A DNA stretch of 64,000 nucleotides from Cytobacillus oceanisediminis 2691 (GCF_000294775.2 NZ_CP015506.1:5397742-5461741), one strand, 5' to 3'; numbered from the stretch's first letter, positions 34,753 through 45,656 are shown. A program made the numbers and translations. Notes: generated by a model from the letters alone, not told the origin.

Positions 34753-36234
34753 TTATTTATTTATATATTTAAGCGGATTTTGCATTTTTCCGTTTTTGTA
34801 TACTTCAAAATGCAGGTGGACACCGGTTGAATCCCCAGTGGACCCCATTATACCGATCTTTGAGCCTTTTGAGACAGTTTGGCCAACACTGACACTGATT
34901 GAGTCGAGATGGGCATAAACCGTGCGGAAGCCATTATTATGGTCGATGACGATTTTGTTGCCATAGCCGCCGCCATCGTTGCCCGCAGAAACAACCGTTC
35001 CATTATCAGCAGCTTTTATCGTCGGGTCGCTAGGTCTTGCAATGTCAATTCCCTTATGCATTTTCCCCCAGCGGTATCCCATTTTACTTGAGATATAGCC
35101 CCCGACTGCAGGATAAGCAAGGCTGCCTTCACCGCGGGATGGAATGACCTTGGTTCCCTTGATGACAATTTGTTTCACAGGGTCTTCAAGAACTTTTTCT
35201 TCTTTTACTTCTTTTTTGACCGTTTGGCCGTTTTCTTCAGAAATCAGATAGGTTGCAGCGCGTACGCCTTCCTTGCCTTCTTGCTTTACTTTCGTTTCGC
35301 CTTTTGGCATGCTGCTGTCTTCGATGACTTCTTGTTCATAATCGATTTTTTCTTTCTTGAAAACTTCCTTATCTGCTATAACTTTTACATATGGTTTGTA
35401 GACAGTCACATTTAATTCCTGCCCTGCTTTAATAAGGGAATCTTCCTTTAGTCCGCTGTTAAGCTCAACCAGCTGGTTCATATCAAGATTATGGGCACTG
35501 GCAATATTGGTTAGTGCGTCACCTTCTTTAACCTCATATTTCTTTTCCTCAAGGGTTCCCTTTTGAAGAAGCTTCACAGCTTCATCTGCACTGATGATCT
35601 GATCCGGTTTCACAGTTGTTTCAGAGATGGATACATCTTCCGTAAAACGGACATCTAAAAGACGTGTTTCATTTTCCTTCAGCTGAGGTAAAGGAGTTTT
35701 AGCAGATTCCTTTCTTTCCTCAAGAGCCTTTAAATCTTTCTCTGATACATAGGAAGTTTTGATTTTCTGAAGGGCCGCTTTGGCCTGCTCGTCATTCTCA
35801 ACGTAAGCCACTTCCTTACCGCCAATGACTAATGCTGCTGCTTCGGCATGTACTTCCATCTTATCTTTTAAGCCATTAACCGCTTCTAATTCATTCACTT
35901 CTGAACTTGACTCAAAAACCTGTTCAGGAATGAAAGATAGTTCAGTTGCCAGCCCCAGCTTTAATCCCTTATGGGAACCTTCTGCCTCACTGATCTTTTT
36001 ATCGGCCATATCTTCGATAACTTTCTTATCCGACACCGTTCCGATATATTCGTCACCCATATAGACATAATAAACCGTCACAAGCTTATCATCATTAGCA
36101 GAAGCGGAAACACCGCCTGCAAAAGTTAAAGCCGCCGCTGCAAAACCAGCTGCGATCGTCCTATTTATGGTTTTATTAAAGCTTTTCGCTGTAGATTCTG
36201 ATGCTGAGGTTACTTTCTTCACCCATTTGAACAT
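34753..36234 (-). CDS. Secreted M23 endopeptidase with LysM and G5 domains
   Basis: A 493-residue cell-wall hydrolase. N-terminal signal region RTIAAGFAAAALTFAGGVSA ending in an AxA-type cleavage site; a strand-rich N-terminal segment (about 50-235); LysM peptidoglycan-binding repeat about 236-285 (YEVKEGDALTNIASAHNLDM); G5 domain about 290-365; M23 (LytM-like) domain about 370-490 with zinc/catalytic motifs MHKGIDIA, YAHLDS and HLHFEVY. Related enzymes cut peptide cross-bridges of peptidoglycan. It lies directly upstream of walR; genes of this type are commonly regulated by WalR, a plausible but unproven link. A TTGACA at 36298-36303 (minus strand) may be its promoter -35. ATG 36234 has AGGGGG upstream. 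Confidence 0.92.
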   Translation of the reverse strand: MFKWVKKVTSASESTAKSFNKTINRTIAAGFAAAALTFAGGVSASANDDKLVTVYYVYMGDEYIGTVSDKKVIEDMADKKISEAEGSHKGLKLGLATELSFIPEQVFESSSEVNELEAVNGLKDKMEVHAEAAALVIGGKEVAYVENDEQAKAALQKIKTSYVSEKDLKALEERKESAKTPLPQLKENETRLLDVRFTEDVSISETTVKPDQIISADEAVKLLQKGTLEEKKYEVKEGDALTNIASAHNLDMNQLVELNSGLKEDSLIKAGQELNVTVYKPYVKVIADKEVFKKEKIDYEQEVIEDSSMPKGETKVKQEGKEGVRAATYLISEENGQTVKKEVKEEKVLEDPVKQIVIKGTKVIPSRGEGSLAYPAVGGYISSKMGYRWGKMHKGIDIARPSDPTIKAADNGTVVSAGNDGGGYGNKIVIDHNNGFRTVYAHLDSISVSVGQTVSKGSKIGIMGSTGDSTGVHLHFEVYKNGKMQNPLKYINK

Positions 36235-36563
36235 GGTTACATCCCCCTAGACTACGGTAACAAAAGACACTTTCATTTAGTGCTATGTAACTACGAATTT
36301 GTCAACCTTATTTTTCACAATATTTACTTTACCATACAGCAAAGCAAATAGATTACTAGACTCGGGAATGTAACAAAAATGTATAATAGCTGACATTTTA
36401 TGACTATTAATGGCAAAGCTTAGAGAGTTTTTTGTCGAAAAGAAGATAGGAAATAATCCCTATTTATAGGGGTTTGTTAGGGGTGCGAAAGAAGATGAGT
36501 TTGGGGAGTGCTAAATTACACCGGCCATGCAGCTCCAACATGCTTGTATTACATGAATGTAAC
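36235..36563. other. Spacer between M23 gene and tRNA operon
   Basis: No gene supported. On the minus strand TTGACA (36303-36298) lies about 65 bases upstream of the M23 start and may be a promoter -35, though no clean -10 follows. Several ATGTAAC/TGTTACA-like words (around 36286, 36370, 36555) are present but do not form a spaced WalR-box pair. Confidence 0.35.
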
Positions 36564-36597
36564 AAAAAGGAGCATGCTTGGTTACATACTCCTTTTT
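36564..36597 (-). terminator. Terminator of the tRNA operon
   Basis: AAAAAGGAG / CTCCTTTTT stem with TTTTTG tail on the minus strand, five bases beyond tRNA-Phe. Confidence 0.8.
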
Positions 36598-36601
36598 GGG
36601 A

Positions 36602-36674
36602 TGGCTCAGGACGGAATCGAACCGCCGACACAAGGATTTTCAGTCCTTTGCTCTACCGACTGAGCTACTGAGCC
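36602..36674 (-). tRNA. trnF-GAA: tRNA-Phe (GAA)
   Basis: Cloverleaf on the minus strand: acceptor GGCTCAG pairing with CTGAGCC, D arm with AGCTCAGTCGGTAGAGC, anticodon loop CTGAAAA giving GAA, T arm GGTTCGATTCC. CCA not encoded. Last tRNA of the operon. Confidence 0.93.
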
Positions 36675-36754
36675 TTATTAAGTTATTTTGCCTAAGCAAA
36701 ATTTGGCTTCTTCCCGATTTTCCAATCGATTTTAGATGAAGCAGATTATGTAAA

Positions 36755-36831
36755 TGGCGGTCCGGACGGGACTCGAACCCGCGACCTCCTGCGTGACAGG
36801 CAGGCATTCTAACCAACTGAACTACCGGACC
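36755..36831 (-). tRNA. trnD-GTC: tRNA-Asp (GTC)
   Basis: Acceptor GGTCCGG / CCGGACC, anticodon loop CTGTCAC giving GTC, T arm GGGTTCGAGTCCC, encoded CCA end. Confidence 0.95.
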
Positions 36832-36835
36832 AAAT

Positions 36836-36887
36836 AATAACCGTCAGCAAGTAAGCTGGGCTTGCCAGCCGTTTGCTGACGGTTATT
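36836..36887. other. Long perfect hairpin between tRNA-Asp and tRNA-Glu
   Basis: AATAACCGTCAGCAA (36836-36850) pairs perfectly with TTGCTGACGGTTATT (36873-36887). The 22-base loop carries a nested GCTGG/CCAGC stem. It sits inside the tRNA transcript and may direct processing or be a small palindromic element. Confidence 0.7.
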
Positions 36888-36892
36888 CGCCA

Positions 36893-36964
36893 TGACCCCT
36901 ACGGGATTCGAACCCGTGTTACCGCCGTGAAAGGGCGGTGTCTTAACCGCTTGACCAAGGGGCC
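36893..36964 (-). tRNA. trnE-TTC: tRNA-Glu (TTC)
   Basis: Acceptor GGCCCCT / AGGGGTC (one G-U pair), D arm GGTCAAGCGGTTAAGAC, anticodon loop CTTTCAC giving TTC, T arm GGGTTCGAATCCC. CCA not encoded. Confidence 0.94.
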
Positions 36965-36978
36965 AAATAAAATATAAA

Positions 36979-37054
36979 TGGTGAGCCATGAAGGACTCGA
37001 ACCTTCGACCCTCTGATTAAAAGTCAGATGCTCTACCGACTGAGCTAATGGCTC
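36979..37054 (-). tRNA. trnK-TTT: tRNA-Lys (TTT)
   Basis: Acceptor GAGCCAT / ATGGCTC, anticodon loop CTTTTAA giving TTT, T arm AGGTTCGAGTCCT, encoded CCA. First intact tRNA of the operon. Confidence 0.95.
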
Positions 37055-37082
37055 GTACTATAATTGTTGCCTAAAGCCTGAT

Positions 37083-37190
37083 ACTGAAAAGTCAGATGTT
37101 CCAAAGCCCTGCGTGCTTTGTCACAGATTGCTATTCGGGTGAAGAAATTCACTGATGCTGCAATCTGCTCTACCGACTGAGCTAATGGCT
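37083..37190 (-). pseudogene. Broken duplicate of tRNA-Lys with a palindromic insert
   Basis: Bases 37166-37197 repeat 37029-37060 exactly, so the 5' half (acceptor and D arm) of tRNA-Lys is duplicated. An anticodon-arm-like remnant (ATCTGACTTTTCAG, minus strand) lies at about 37083-37097. Between them are about 65 bases made of two hairpins: CAAAGCCCTGCGTGCTTTG (37101-37119) and CAGATTGC / GCAATCTG enclosing GTGAA/TTCAC. The 3' half is lost, so no functional tRNA can form. Confidence 0.75.
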
Positions 37191-37233
37191 CGTACTAGTG
37201 TGTTTCCACGTTGTCACCTTGACGACGCTTTTT

Positions 37234-37263
37234 ATAATATCATAGAGTTTTATAAAAGCGCAA
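37234..37263 (-). promoter_or_regulatory. Predicted promoter of the tRNA operon
   Basis: Minus-strand TTGCGC (37263-37258), 18-base spacer, TATTAT (37239-37234), about 45 bases upstream of the broken tRNA-Lys. Confidence 0.55.
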
Positions 37264-37493
37264 TAACTTTTTTTATAAAACTTTCTTTTTAGGAGAAGAC
37301 TGCGGCAGGATAGGATTAAACCCACGCTACAGCAGCCCGTTGGAGAGGTCCTTTCCCTAAATTAAGAGTTCTTTTCCTTGATATGGATTCTTTTCCCCAT
37401 TTTTTATCGTTTACTCCTCAAATTTTCAATTCTTTTCCCCAATTTAAACCAGCTGGGGCGGGTTTGGACTCCAGCTCTGATTTCCTCTTCCTC

Positions 37494-37880
37494 TGTCCGA
37501 ATGTGCTCCAAGTTGGGACTCATTCCCTCAATTTTCTCCTCTTCCTGTCCGAATCAGCGCCAACTTCGGACTCATTCGCTCGGTTTTCCCTTTCTCCTGT
37601 CCGAATCCGTGCCAACTTCGGACTCTTCCCCTCAGATTTCTCCTCTTCCTGTCCGAATCCGTGCCAACTTCGGACTCATTCCCTCAGATTTCTCCTCTTC
37701 CTGTCCGAATCCGTGCCAACTTCGGACTCGCCATCTCGGATTTCTCCTTCTCCTGTCCGAATCAGCGTCAACTTCGGACTCACTCGCTCGGATTTCTCCT
37801 TCTCCTGTCCGAATCAGCACCAACTTCGGACTCACTCGCTCGGATTTCCCCTCCCCCTGTCCGAATGAACCCAAAATAAA
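37494..37880. repeat. Tandem array with exact 52-bp period
   Basis: TGTCCGAAT recurs at 37494, 37546, 37598, 37650, 37702, 37754, 37806 and 37858, always 52 bases apart. Six units contain GTCCGAA and TTCGGAC 11 bases apart, a potential 7-bp hairpin, then a C/T-rich tail. Sequence varies mainly at a few positions. The array lies between the tRNA operon and the purA terminator. Long open frames across it exist in several frames and are by-products of the repeat. No gene is supported between 37264 and 37938. Confidence 0.9.
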
Positions 37881-37900
37881 AGCAGCATCCAGAAAAAACA

Positions 37901-37928
37901 AAAAGCCCTAATTCGCATTAGGGCTTTC
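37901..37928 (-). terminator. purA terminator
   Basis: AAAGCCCTAAT / ATTAGGGCTTT stem followed by TTGTTTTTTC on the minus strand. Confidence 0.9.
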
Positions 37929-37938
37929 CAATCAAGTA

Positions 37939-39282
<1,344 letters not shown>

Positions 39283-39342
39283 TTAATTAAGTAACTTTTT
39301 TCAACCACTTTAGTTTATCAAGGTGATGTGTGATAGTCAATA

Positions 39343-39386
39343 AAACACGAACATTTTTAATAAAAATATAAAAATATGTTCGTAAA
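39343..39386 (-). promoter_or_regulatory. Paired PurR boxes upstream of purA
   Basis: ACGAACAT (39347-39354) and its inverse ATGTTCGT (39376-39383) 21 bases apart, each flanked by A/T tracts. This matches the inverted PurBox pair (core CGAAC) bound by firmicute PurR. Confidence 0.7.
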
Positions 39387-39432
39387 ACCATGAAAATATG
39401 AAAATCAGAAATTCCTGGAGCAAGACAATAAA

Positions 39433-39462
39433 AAAGAGGACATGCAAATGCAGGCCCTCTTT
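39433..39462 (-). terminator. dnaB terminator
   Basis: AAAGAGG / CCTCTTT stem extended by TGCA pairing, T-rich tail on the minus strand, immediately at the dnaB stop. Confidence 0.75.
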
Positions 39463-40825
39463 ATGCACCAGGCGGCGCAAAGGAATCATCAAAGCGTTTC
39501 TCTAAGTTTACGAATTTATTATACTCTTTTACGAAAGCCAGCTGAACGGTTCCAACCGGGCCGTTACGCTGCTTGGCGATAATGATTTCGATGATGTTTT
39601 TATCTTCGGATTCTTTGTCATAATAGTCATCTCGGTATAGGAATGCCACGATATCGGCATCCTGCTCAATACTTCCCGATTCACGGATATCTGACATCAT
39701 CGGGCGCTTATCCTGGCGCTGTTCCACTCCACGGGAAAGCTGGGACAGTGCGATAACAGGGACCTGAAGTTCACGGGCCAATTGCTTAAGGGAACGTGAG
39801 ATTTCAGATACTTCCTGCTGACGGTTTTCTCCCGAACGACCGCTTCCCAGGATTAATTGCAGGTAGTCGATCAAAATCATGCCAAGCCCATGCTCCTGCT
39901 TTAAACGGCGGCACTTAGATCGAATATCTGTGATTCTGACACCTGGGGTATCATCAATAAAAATTCCTGCATTTGATAGGCTTCCCATTGCCATGGTCAG
40001 CTTTCCCCAGTCCTCATCCGTCAGGGAGCCGGTACGAAGCCTTTGCGCATCAATATTGCCTTCTGCACAGAGAATACGCATAACAAGCTGTTCGGCACCC
40101 ATCTCAAGACTGAAGATCGCGACGTTTTCACCGGTTTTCGTTGCCACATTTTGCGCGATATTCAGGGCGAAGGCAGTTTTACCCACGGAAGGGCGGGCAC
40201 CGACAATGATGAGGTCATTTCGCTGGAAGCCGGCTGTCATCCGATCCAGTTCGGTAAATCCAGTCGCAATCCCTGTAATATCCCCTTTACGGTTATGCAT
40301 TTCCTCGATATTATCGTAGGTCCGGACGAGAACATCCTTAATATTATGAAAGGCACCGGCGTTTTTGCGCTGTGCTACCTCCATGATATTTTTCTCTGCT
40401 TCACCCAGCAGAACTTCTACTTCATCCTCACGTGTATAGCCGTCCTGGGCAATGCCTGTCGCCGTCCGGATCAGCCTTCGAAGCAGTGACTTTTCTTCAA
40501 CGATCTTTGCATAGTACTCGATATTCGCTGCTGTTGGAACAGAGCCGGCCAATTCACTTAAATAGCTGACGCCTCCGGTATCCTCTAGCAGTTTCGCTGC
40601 ACTGAGCTCTTCTGTCACGGTCACTAAGTCGACGGCTTTTCCTTGATCGCTCAGCTTCAGCATTACATTGAAAATTTTCTGGTGTGCCGCACGGTAGAAG
40701 TCTTCGGGTATCAAGATCTCTGATGCTTGTGTAAGAGAGGAGGGTTCAAGAAAGATTGCCCCAAGCACTGCCTGTTCCGCTTCAATATTTTGAGGCGGGA
40801 GCCGATCCGCAAATAAATCACTCAT
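39461..40825 (-). CDS. dnaB: Replicative DNA helicase (DnaB; DnaC in B. subtilis)
   Basis: A 454-residue hexameric replicative helicase. N-terminal DnaB domain about 1-110 (PPQNIEAEQAVLGAIFLEPS); linker helix; RecA-like domain from about 175 with Walker A GARPSVGKTAFAL, FSLEMGAEQLVMR, Walker B GMILIDYLQLI, the SQLSRGVEQR arginine region and DLRESGSIEQDADIV-like motif (here SDIRESGSIEQDADIVAF). ATG 40825. Downstream of rplI as in B. subtilis, with a dispersed repeat between them. Confidence 0.97.
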   Translation of the reverse strand: MSDLFADRLPPQNIEAEQAVLGAIFLEPSSLTQASEILIPEDFYRAAHQKIFNVMLKLSDQGKAVDLVTVTEELSAAKLLEDTGGVSYLSELAGSVPTAANIEYYAKIVEEKSLLRRLIRTATGIAQDGYTREDEVEVLLGEAEKNIMEVAQRKNAGAFHNIKDVLVRTYDNIEEMHNRKGDITGIATGFTELDRMTAGFQRNDLIIVGARPSVGKTAFALNIAQNVATKTGENVAIFSLEMGAEQLVMRILCAEGNIDAQRLRTGSLTDEDWGKLTMAMGSLSNAGIFIDDTPGVRITDIRSKCRRLKQEHGLGMILIDYLQLILGSGRSGENRQQEVSEISRSLKQLARELQVPVIALSQLSRGVEQRQDKRPMMSDIRESGSIEQDADIVAFLYRDDYYDKESEDKNIIEIIIAKQRNGPVGTVQLAFVKEYNKFVNLEKRFDDSFAPPGA

Positions 40826-40843
40826 CTGTTCAAACCTCCTAAT

Positions 40844-41018
40844 AAGAAATGCACAAGCGCCTTAGTCACCCCCGCCAAGCACAAGATGCGCCTCACGGAA
40901 AGGCGTTCATTGCCTTGGCTTGTGAACACGAGGGCAGGCGCCCCTCCTAAAAGCTAACGCTCTTAGTCGTTTGATGATAATGCTGTCGAAGCGTCCCCTG
41001 TGGAGCTGGACAGTTATC
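40844..41018. repeat. Dispersed Bacillaceae repeat, copy A
   Basis: Starts AAGAAATGCACAAGCGCC and ends GGAGCTGGACAGTTATC. Shares end modules and internal CAAGCACAAGA, CGGAAAGG and GGCTTGTGA words with copy B (47363-47554); copy C (50872-50981) is shorter. Lies between dnaB and rplI. Confidence 0.7.
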
Positions 41019-41064
41019 TATAAAGCAATACTATATCTATATAAAAATCTCTAAATTTCCCTTT

Positions 41065-41099
41065 AAAAAATGTGACCAGCCGAAACTGATCACATTTTT
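41065..41099 (-). terminator. rplI terminator
   Basis: AAAATGTGA / TCACATTTT stem with inner CAG/CTG pairing and T-rich tail on the minus strand, about 90 bases after the rplI stop. Confidence 0.75.
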
Positions 41100-41185
41100 A
41101 ATCAACCCTTTTATTTTAACATGTTTATCGGCAAAAGCCACTTCCAATATTAGTTTATCGCATTCTAACTAATTGCAGTTTCACT

Positions 41186-41632
41186 TTAAGCTTCTTTTAC
41201 ATGTACGTTTAATGTTGCCGTTACTTCAGTATGAAGCTTGACTGGAACCTTTGTGTATCCGAGCGTGCGGATCGCGTCTTCCATTTCGATTTTGCGCTTA
41301 TCGATTTTGATGCTGTGCTTCTTTTGAAGTTCTTCTGCAATTTGCTTGCTTGTGATGGAGCCGAAAAGGCGGCCGCCTTCACCTGATTTTGCTGTAAATT
41401 CAACCGTCAGCTTTTCAAGTGTTTCTTTTAGTTTTTTTGCTTCAGCCAATTCTTCTTCTGCAAGCTTAGCCTCTTTTTTCTTTTGAGCATTCAGGCTGCT
41501 GACATTGGCCTGGTTTGCTTCAACAGCAAGCCCTTGCTTAATTAAAAAGTTATGTGCATAGCCATCTGCTACATTTTTTACTTCGCCTTTTTTGCCCTTG
41601 CCTTTAACGTCTTTTAAAAAGATTACTTTCAT
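41186..41632 (-). CDS. rplI: Ribosomal protein bL9
   Basis: 148 residues: N-terminal [20 protein letters not shown] with the [13 protein letters not shown] rRNA-binding signature, a long central helix rich in Lys/Ala/Glu (45-80), and a C-terminal domain with [16 protein letters not shown]. Standard length. It begins within the gdpP stop (ATGA overlap), so the two are translationally coupled. Confidence 0.97.
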   Translation of the reverse strand: MKVIFLKDVKGKGKKGEVKNVADGYAHNFLIKQGLAVEANQANVSSLNAQKKKEAKLAEEELAEAKKLKETLEKLTVEFTAKSGEGGRLFGSITSKQIAEELQKKHSIKIDKRKIEMEDAIRTLGYTKVPVKLHTEVTATLNVHVKEA

Positions 41633-43602
41633 TCTTTTTTTCTCCCTTCAAAGTATTCATCTATAGCCTCTTTTAATCGGGCCTCAACTTCATCAAGTGT
41701 TGCATCGTGAAGCTGTGTGGCAGCGTTAGTTAAGTGCCCGCCGCCTTCAAGGTTTTCCATGATCACCTGGACATTGATATCCCCGAGGGAACGCGCGCTG
41801 ACCCCTATCATGTTTTCAGAGCGGTTGGAAATGACAAATGAAGCAACCACACCATCCATCGTCAGCAGGGTATCTGCTGTCTGGGCAATCAGAACCTGAT
41901 CAAATATCTGATCCGGCTGTCCCTTTGCAATCGCAATTCCTTCTCTGTAAAATTGAACGGTTTCAATCAGTTTAGCCCGCTTGATGTAGGTATCTACATC
42001 CTCTTTTAAGAACTTTTGAACTAGCACGGTATCTGCACCCTGTCCGCGCAGATAGGAAGCCGCATCAAACGTCCTGGATCCTGTCCGCAGCGAAAAACTC
42101 TTCGTATCGACAATAATCCCGGCAAGCAGGGCCGTTGCTTCCAGCATTTCGATTCTGCCGTTTTTCGGCTGATACTCCAGAAGCTCTGTTACCAGTTCTG
42201 CTGTGGAAGAGGCATATGGCTCCATATAAACCAGCAGAGGATTATGGATAAACTCCTCCGCGCGGCGGTGATGGTCGATGACGACAACATGTTCAATTTT
42301 ATGAAGCAGCTTTTCTTCAATCACCATGGATGGCTTGTGGGTATCAACGACCACGAGCAGGGTATCGTCTGTTGCAATCTCCATCGCCTGTTCCGGGGTA
42401 ATGAATTTAGAAAAGAGCTCTTCATTCTTTTCAATTTCCTTCATCATTCTTCTGACACCAGTATCGAGTTCATTGAAATTTACAACCACATAGCCTTCAC
42501 GCTGATTCAGGCGAGCCACTTTCTGAATACCGATGGCCGCTCCAATCGCATCCATATCCGGGCTTTTGTGGCCCATGATAATCACTTTATCGCTTTCGGA
42601 AATCAATTCCTTCAGCGCATGGGAAATCACGCGTGCACGGACCCGGGTTCTTTTTTCAACAGGATTGGTTTTTCCCCCGAAGAATTTAACCTTCCCGTTC
42701 GTCTGTTTGATGGCTACCTGGTCTCCGCCGCGGCCTAATGCCAGGTCTAAGCTGGACTGGGCCAGCGAACCGAGTTCAGGAAGGGAAGAAACCCCTGTTC
42801 CGACGCCCACGCTTAATGTTAATGGAACGTTTTGCTTGGAAGTGGTCTCCCGGACATCATCGAGAATCGTGAACTTTCCTTTTTCCAGAAGCTGCAGAAT
42901 ATGTTCATTAAATACAGCGATAAACCGCTCAGACGAGACTCTCTTCAAGAAGACCCCATTGTCCTGTGCCCACTTATTCAATATTTGGGTCACCAGGCTA
43001 TTGAGGCTGCTTTTTGTCTGGTCATCCATCCCCTGAGTCAGTTCATCATAATTATCAAGGAAAATAATGGCGATAACCGTCCGTTCTTCCTGATACATTT
43101 TTTCAATTTCGGTCTGTTCCGTGACATCAAAAAAGTATAATAAGCGCTCTTCCGGTTTATGGATCACCCGGAATTTGCGGTCATGAAGGGTAATGATTTC
43201 GGTTTCCACTTCTTGTTTGATCAGCGGAACAAGCGAATCCGCGACATCATAAAGCGATCTTCCGACTAGCGTATCTTCATCGAAGCAGGATGCTAAAAAG
43301 GGATTGGTCCATTCAATGTAATAATCATCATTAATGAGCATGATCCCGATCGGCATTTCCATCAGAGCTTCTTCGCCGACTTTTTTCACCCTGTAGGAAA
43401 GTGTCGAGATGTATTCTTCCGTCTCCTTCCGATGCTTCTGAATCAGCTGAAAAAGATAGTAGAAAGGAAGGATGACAAGAAACAGCCCAATTAGTGCAAA
43501 AAGCCAATTGTAGTACGCCAATATACCGAGAAGCACCACTGTTATGCCCATCAATCCAAAAATCGGATAGCGTATGGACCGCTTTTCTAAATACGAAGGC
43601 AT
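41629..43602 (-). CDS. gdpP: c-di-AMP phosphodiesterase GdpP (YybT)
   Basis: A 657-residue membrane phosphodiesterase that degrades c-di-AMP. Two membrane helices (about 12-55), a PAS domain (about 80-170), a degenerate GGDEF domain (about 175-300; no intact GGDEF), DHH domain with [24 protein letters not shown] and the DHH box [11 protein letters not shown], and DHHA1 with [12 protein letters not shown]. All metal ligands are present. In the conserved yybS-gdpP-rplI operon. c-di-AMP governs potassium and osmotic balance and cell-wall physiology in firmicutes. Confidence 0.96.
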   Translation of the reverse strand: MPSYLEKRSIRYPIFGLMGITVVLLGILAYYNWLFALIGLFLVILPFYYLFQLIQKHRKETEEYISTLSYRVKKVGEEALMEMPIGIMLINDDYYIEWTNPFLASCFDEDTLVGRSLYDVADSLVPLIKQEVETEIITLHDRKFRVIHKPEERLLYFFDVTEQTEIEKMYQEERTVIAIIFLDNYDELTQGMDDQTKSSLNSLVTQILNKWAQDNGVFLKRVSSERFIAVFNEHILQLLEKGKFTILDDVRETTSKQNVPLTLSVGVGTGVSSLPELGSLAQSSLDLALGRGGDQVAIKQTNGKVKFFGGKTNPVEKRTRVRARVISHALKELISESDKVIIMGHKSPDMDAIGAAIGIQKVARLNQREGYVVVNFNELDTGVRRMMKEIEKNEELFSKFITPEQAMEIATDDTLLVVVDTHKPSMVIEEKLLHKIEHVVVIDHHRRAEEFIHNPLLVYMEPYASSTAELVTELLEYQPKNGRIEMLEATALLAGIIVDTKSFSLRTGSRTFDAASYLRGQGADTVLVQKFLKEDVDTYIKRAKLIETVQFYREGIAIAKGQPDQIFDQVLIAQTADTLLTMDGVVASFVISNRSENMIGVSARSLGDINVQVIMENLEGGGHLTNAATQLHDATLDEVEARLKEAIDEYFEGRKKE

Positions 43603-43633
43603 GTTTTCAGCTCCTAAACAGTAGTGTTGTTCA

Positions 43634-44569
43634 TCACTTTTTTCCTAATCTTTGCCTTAAATCGAATCCTAAGTCAATTATACCTAATATCCTCACAATA
43701 TAAAGGAGAAATGGCATAAGAAATGTAAATACAGCGGCCAGAACCGGCACAGCTTTCGGCCACCCCTTTAAATGGCTGAAAAAGAAAATCAGGGACAGGC
43801 CTTGAATGACCATGAAAATCTGCAGAATGAATGCAATATTTACAAGCGCCATAAACCAGTAGCTTCCTTCTGACGGATTAAAAAGGAAAGAAGCTATAAT
43901 TGTAATGAGATAGTACCATAATATGCTTTTCGGCAGGCTCATTTCCCTGAACGGCTTCCAGCTTTCAACCTTAATGCCGAATCTTTTGGCAATCGGAAAG
44001 GAGACAAGCTGGATGACAAAAACGGAAATAACCGATGTCATGACGAATAAGCTTGGCGTCAGCGTCTCAATCATTTTCAGGCCTTCTGTAAATTGCTCGA
44101 CTGCTTTATCCGCATTCTGGCCAAAGCCTTCAAGCACTCCTTCTGAAATTTGGATGGACTCCTCCATCATATCGATGCCTTCTTGAATAATATTTATATT
44201 AAAAAGAGCAACTGCCGCCGCATACAGGATCAGCAGGGCTGCAAGGAATACAAGGGTGCCCGCAATAAAGGAAGGCATCCGTCCTTTCTTTTCACTTATA
44301 AAAATGCCAATTACCGTCCCGGTCAGTCCAAATGTCAGCACAAGCGGCAGAGCCATAAACGAACCGATAATCAGAGAAAGCAGGATGCCTCCCGTTAGAA
44401 ATACGATTGCATACATCCGGTTATTTTTTGCTGCAAACATAATAAACGGAAGAGCCAGGAAGAAAACCGAAATGGTACCGAGAAACGGCACATAGAGCGA
44501 AATCAGAAGAAGCACTGCAAAAACAGCCAGAAGCACTGCACCCTCTGTTAATTTATGTACATTATTCAT
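43634..44569 (-). CDS. yybS: DUF2232 membrane protein YybS
   Basis: A 311-residue polytopic membrane protein. ATG 44569 follows GAGGGG, preferred to the start at 44584. About eight hydrophobic segments, including LTEGAVLLAVFAVLLLISLY, FFLALPFIMFAAKN and a later VFTFLMPFLLYIVRILGIID; an acidic extracytoplasmic or cytoplasmic loop (IIQEGIDMMEESIQISEGVL) sits in the middle. The pattern recalls S components of transporters or the MreD/YybS group, but the function is unknown. First gene of yybS-gdpP-rplI; about 240 bases separate it from rpsR. Confidence 0.9.
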   Translation of the reverse strand: MNNVHKLTEGAVLLAVFAVLLLISLYVPFLGTISVFFLALPFIMFAAKNNRMYAIVFLTGGILLSLIIGSFMALPLVLTFGLTGTVIGIFISEKKGRMPSFIAGTLVFLAALLILYAAAVALFNINIIQEGIDMMEESIQISEGVLEGFGQNADKAVEQFTEGLKMIETLTPSLFVMTSVISVFVIQLVSFPIAKRFGIKVESWKPFREMSLPKSILWYYLITIIASFLFNPSEGSYWFMALVNIAFILQIFMVIQGLSLIFFFSHLKGWPKAVPVLAAVFTFLMPFLLYIVRILGIIDLGFDLRQRLGKK

Positions 44570-44774
44570 TGATACACCCCTCAAACTGTGTATCCAAAAA
44601 GGGGGAAATCATTTTCCCTGCTTTTTGAACCATTCCAAATAAAACAACTCATAAAGTCTATTGTAGCTAGTATTAAATGCAGGTTCAACCTTCGTGATTT
44701 CAGAAGAGGGAATGCCGGCTTTTTCATCAGGTTTGCACTTTAATACAATCCTGCATTAAAGAAGAAAGCATAAT

Positions 44775-44803
44775 AAAAAAAGACGCCGGATACCAGCGTC
44801 TTT
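44775..44803 (-). terminator. Terminator of the rpsF-ssb-rpsR operon
   Basis: GACGC / GCGTC stem with seven T residues on the minus strand, ten bases after the rpsR stop. Confidence 0.85.
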
Positions 44804-44812
44804 TCATATTTA

Positions 44813-45058
<246 letters not shown>

Positions 45059-45109
45059 TTACCTCCTTTAGCTTTTTGATTATATATTTCCGTTCATAAT
45101 CAGGCACTA

Positions 45110-45619
45110 TTAGAATGGCAGGTCGTCATCGGAAATGTCGATTTGGCCGTCATTTGCGAATGGGTCCTGATCCACGCGAGTATAGCCGCCCTGATTACGA
45201 TTATCCTGGCGTTGATTCTGATTGCTGTTATTTCCAAATGGGAAATCCTGATCTCTTGGACCGCCGTAGTTCGGATTGCCTCCCTGGCCGCCAGAACTAT
45301 TCTTAGGCTCAAGGAATTGCACACTCTCAGCCTGGACTTCTGTCACGTAAACACGCTTTCCATCCTGGCCTTCATAGCTGCGGGACTGAATCCGGCCATC
45401 TACACCTGCAAGACTTCCTTTTTTAAGGAAATTCGCTACGTTTTCAGCTGGCTTTCTCCATACCACACAGTTGATAAAGTCTGCCTCCCGTTCACCTTGC
45501 TGATTCGTAAAAGTACGATTCACGGCAAGAGTGAATGAAGCGACAGGAACTCCGTTCGGGGTATACCGCAAATCAGGATCCTTTGTCAAACGTCCGACAA
45601 GAACAACACGGTTCATCAT
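45110..45619 (-). CDS. ssb: Single-stranded DNA-binding protein
   Basis: A 169-residue SSB. ATG 45619 follows AGAGGAG and gives [19 protein letters not shown]; the ATG at 45628 lies nearer that site and is rejected. OB fold about 1-105; Gly/Asn/Gln-rich flexible linker; acidic C-terminal tip DISDDDLPF for protein partners. Lies between rpsF and rpsR as in other Bacillaceae, allowing coordinated expression with ribosomal proteins. Confidence 0.98.
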   Translation of the reverse strand: MMNRVVLVGRLTKDPDLRYTPNGVPVASFTLAVNRTFTNQQGEREADFINCVVWRKPAENVANFLKKGSLAGVDGRIQSRSYEGQDGKRVYVTEVQAESVQFLEPKNSSGGQGGNPNYGGPRDQDFPFGNNSNQNQRQDNRNQGGYTRVDQDPFANDGQIDISDDDLPF

Positions 45620-45656
45620 CAGAATCAACTCCTCTCGGTAAAAATGGCTTTATCTA

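Noticed and set aside
36474..36671. 65-codon plus-strand frame over tRNA-Phe
   Set aside because: It runs antisense through the tRNA and its terminator.
37494..37880. Possible CRISPR array
   Set aside because: Whole units repeat with no unique spacers, and no cas genes are present.
37378..37911. Overlapping open frames of up to 177 codons with Ser/Pro/Leu repeats
   Set aside because: They arise because a 52-bp repeat without stops is open in several frames on both strands. There is no ribosome binding site, and the peptide repeats change frame from unit to unit.
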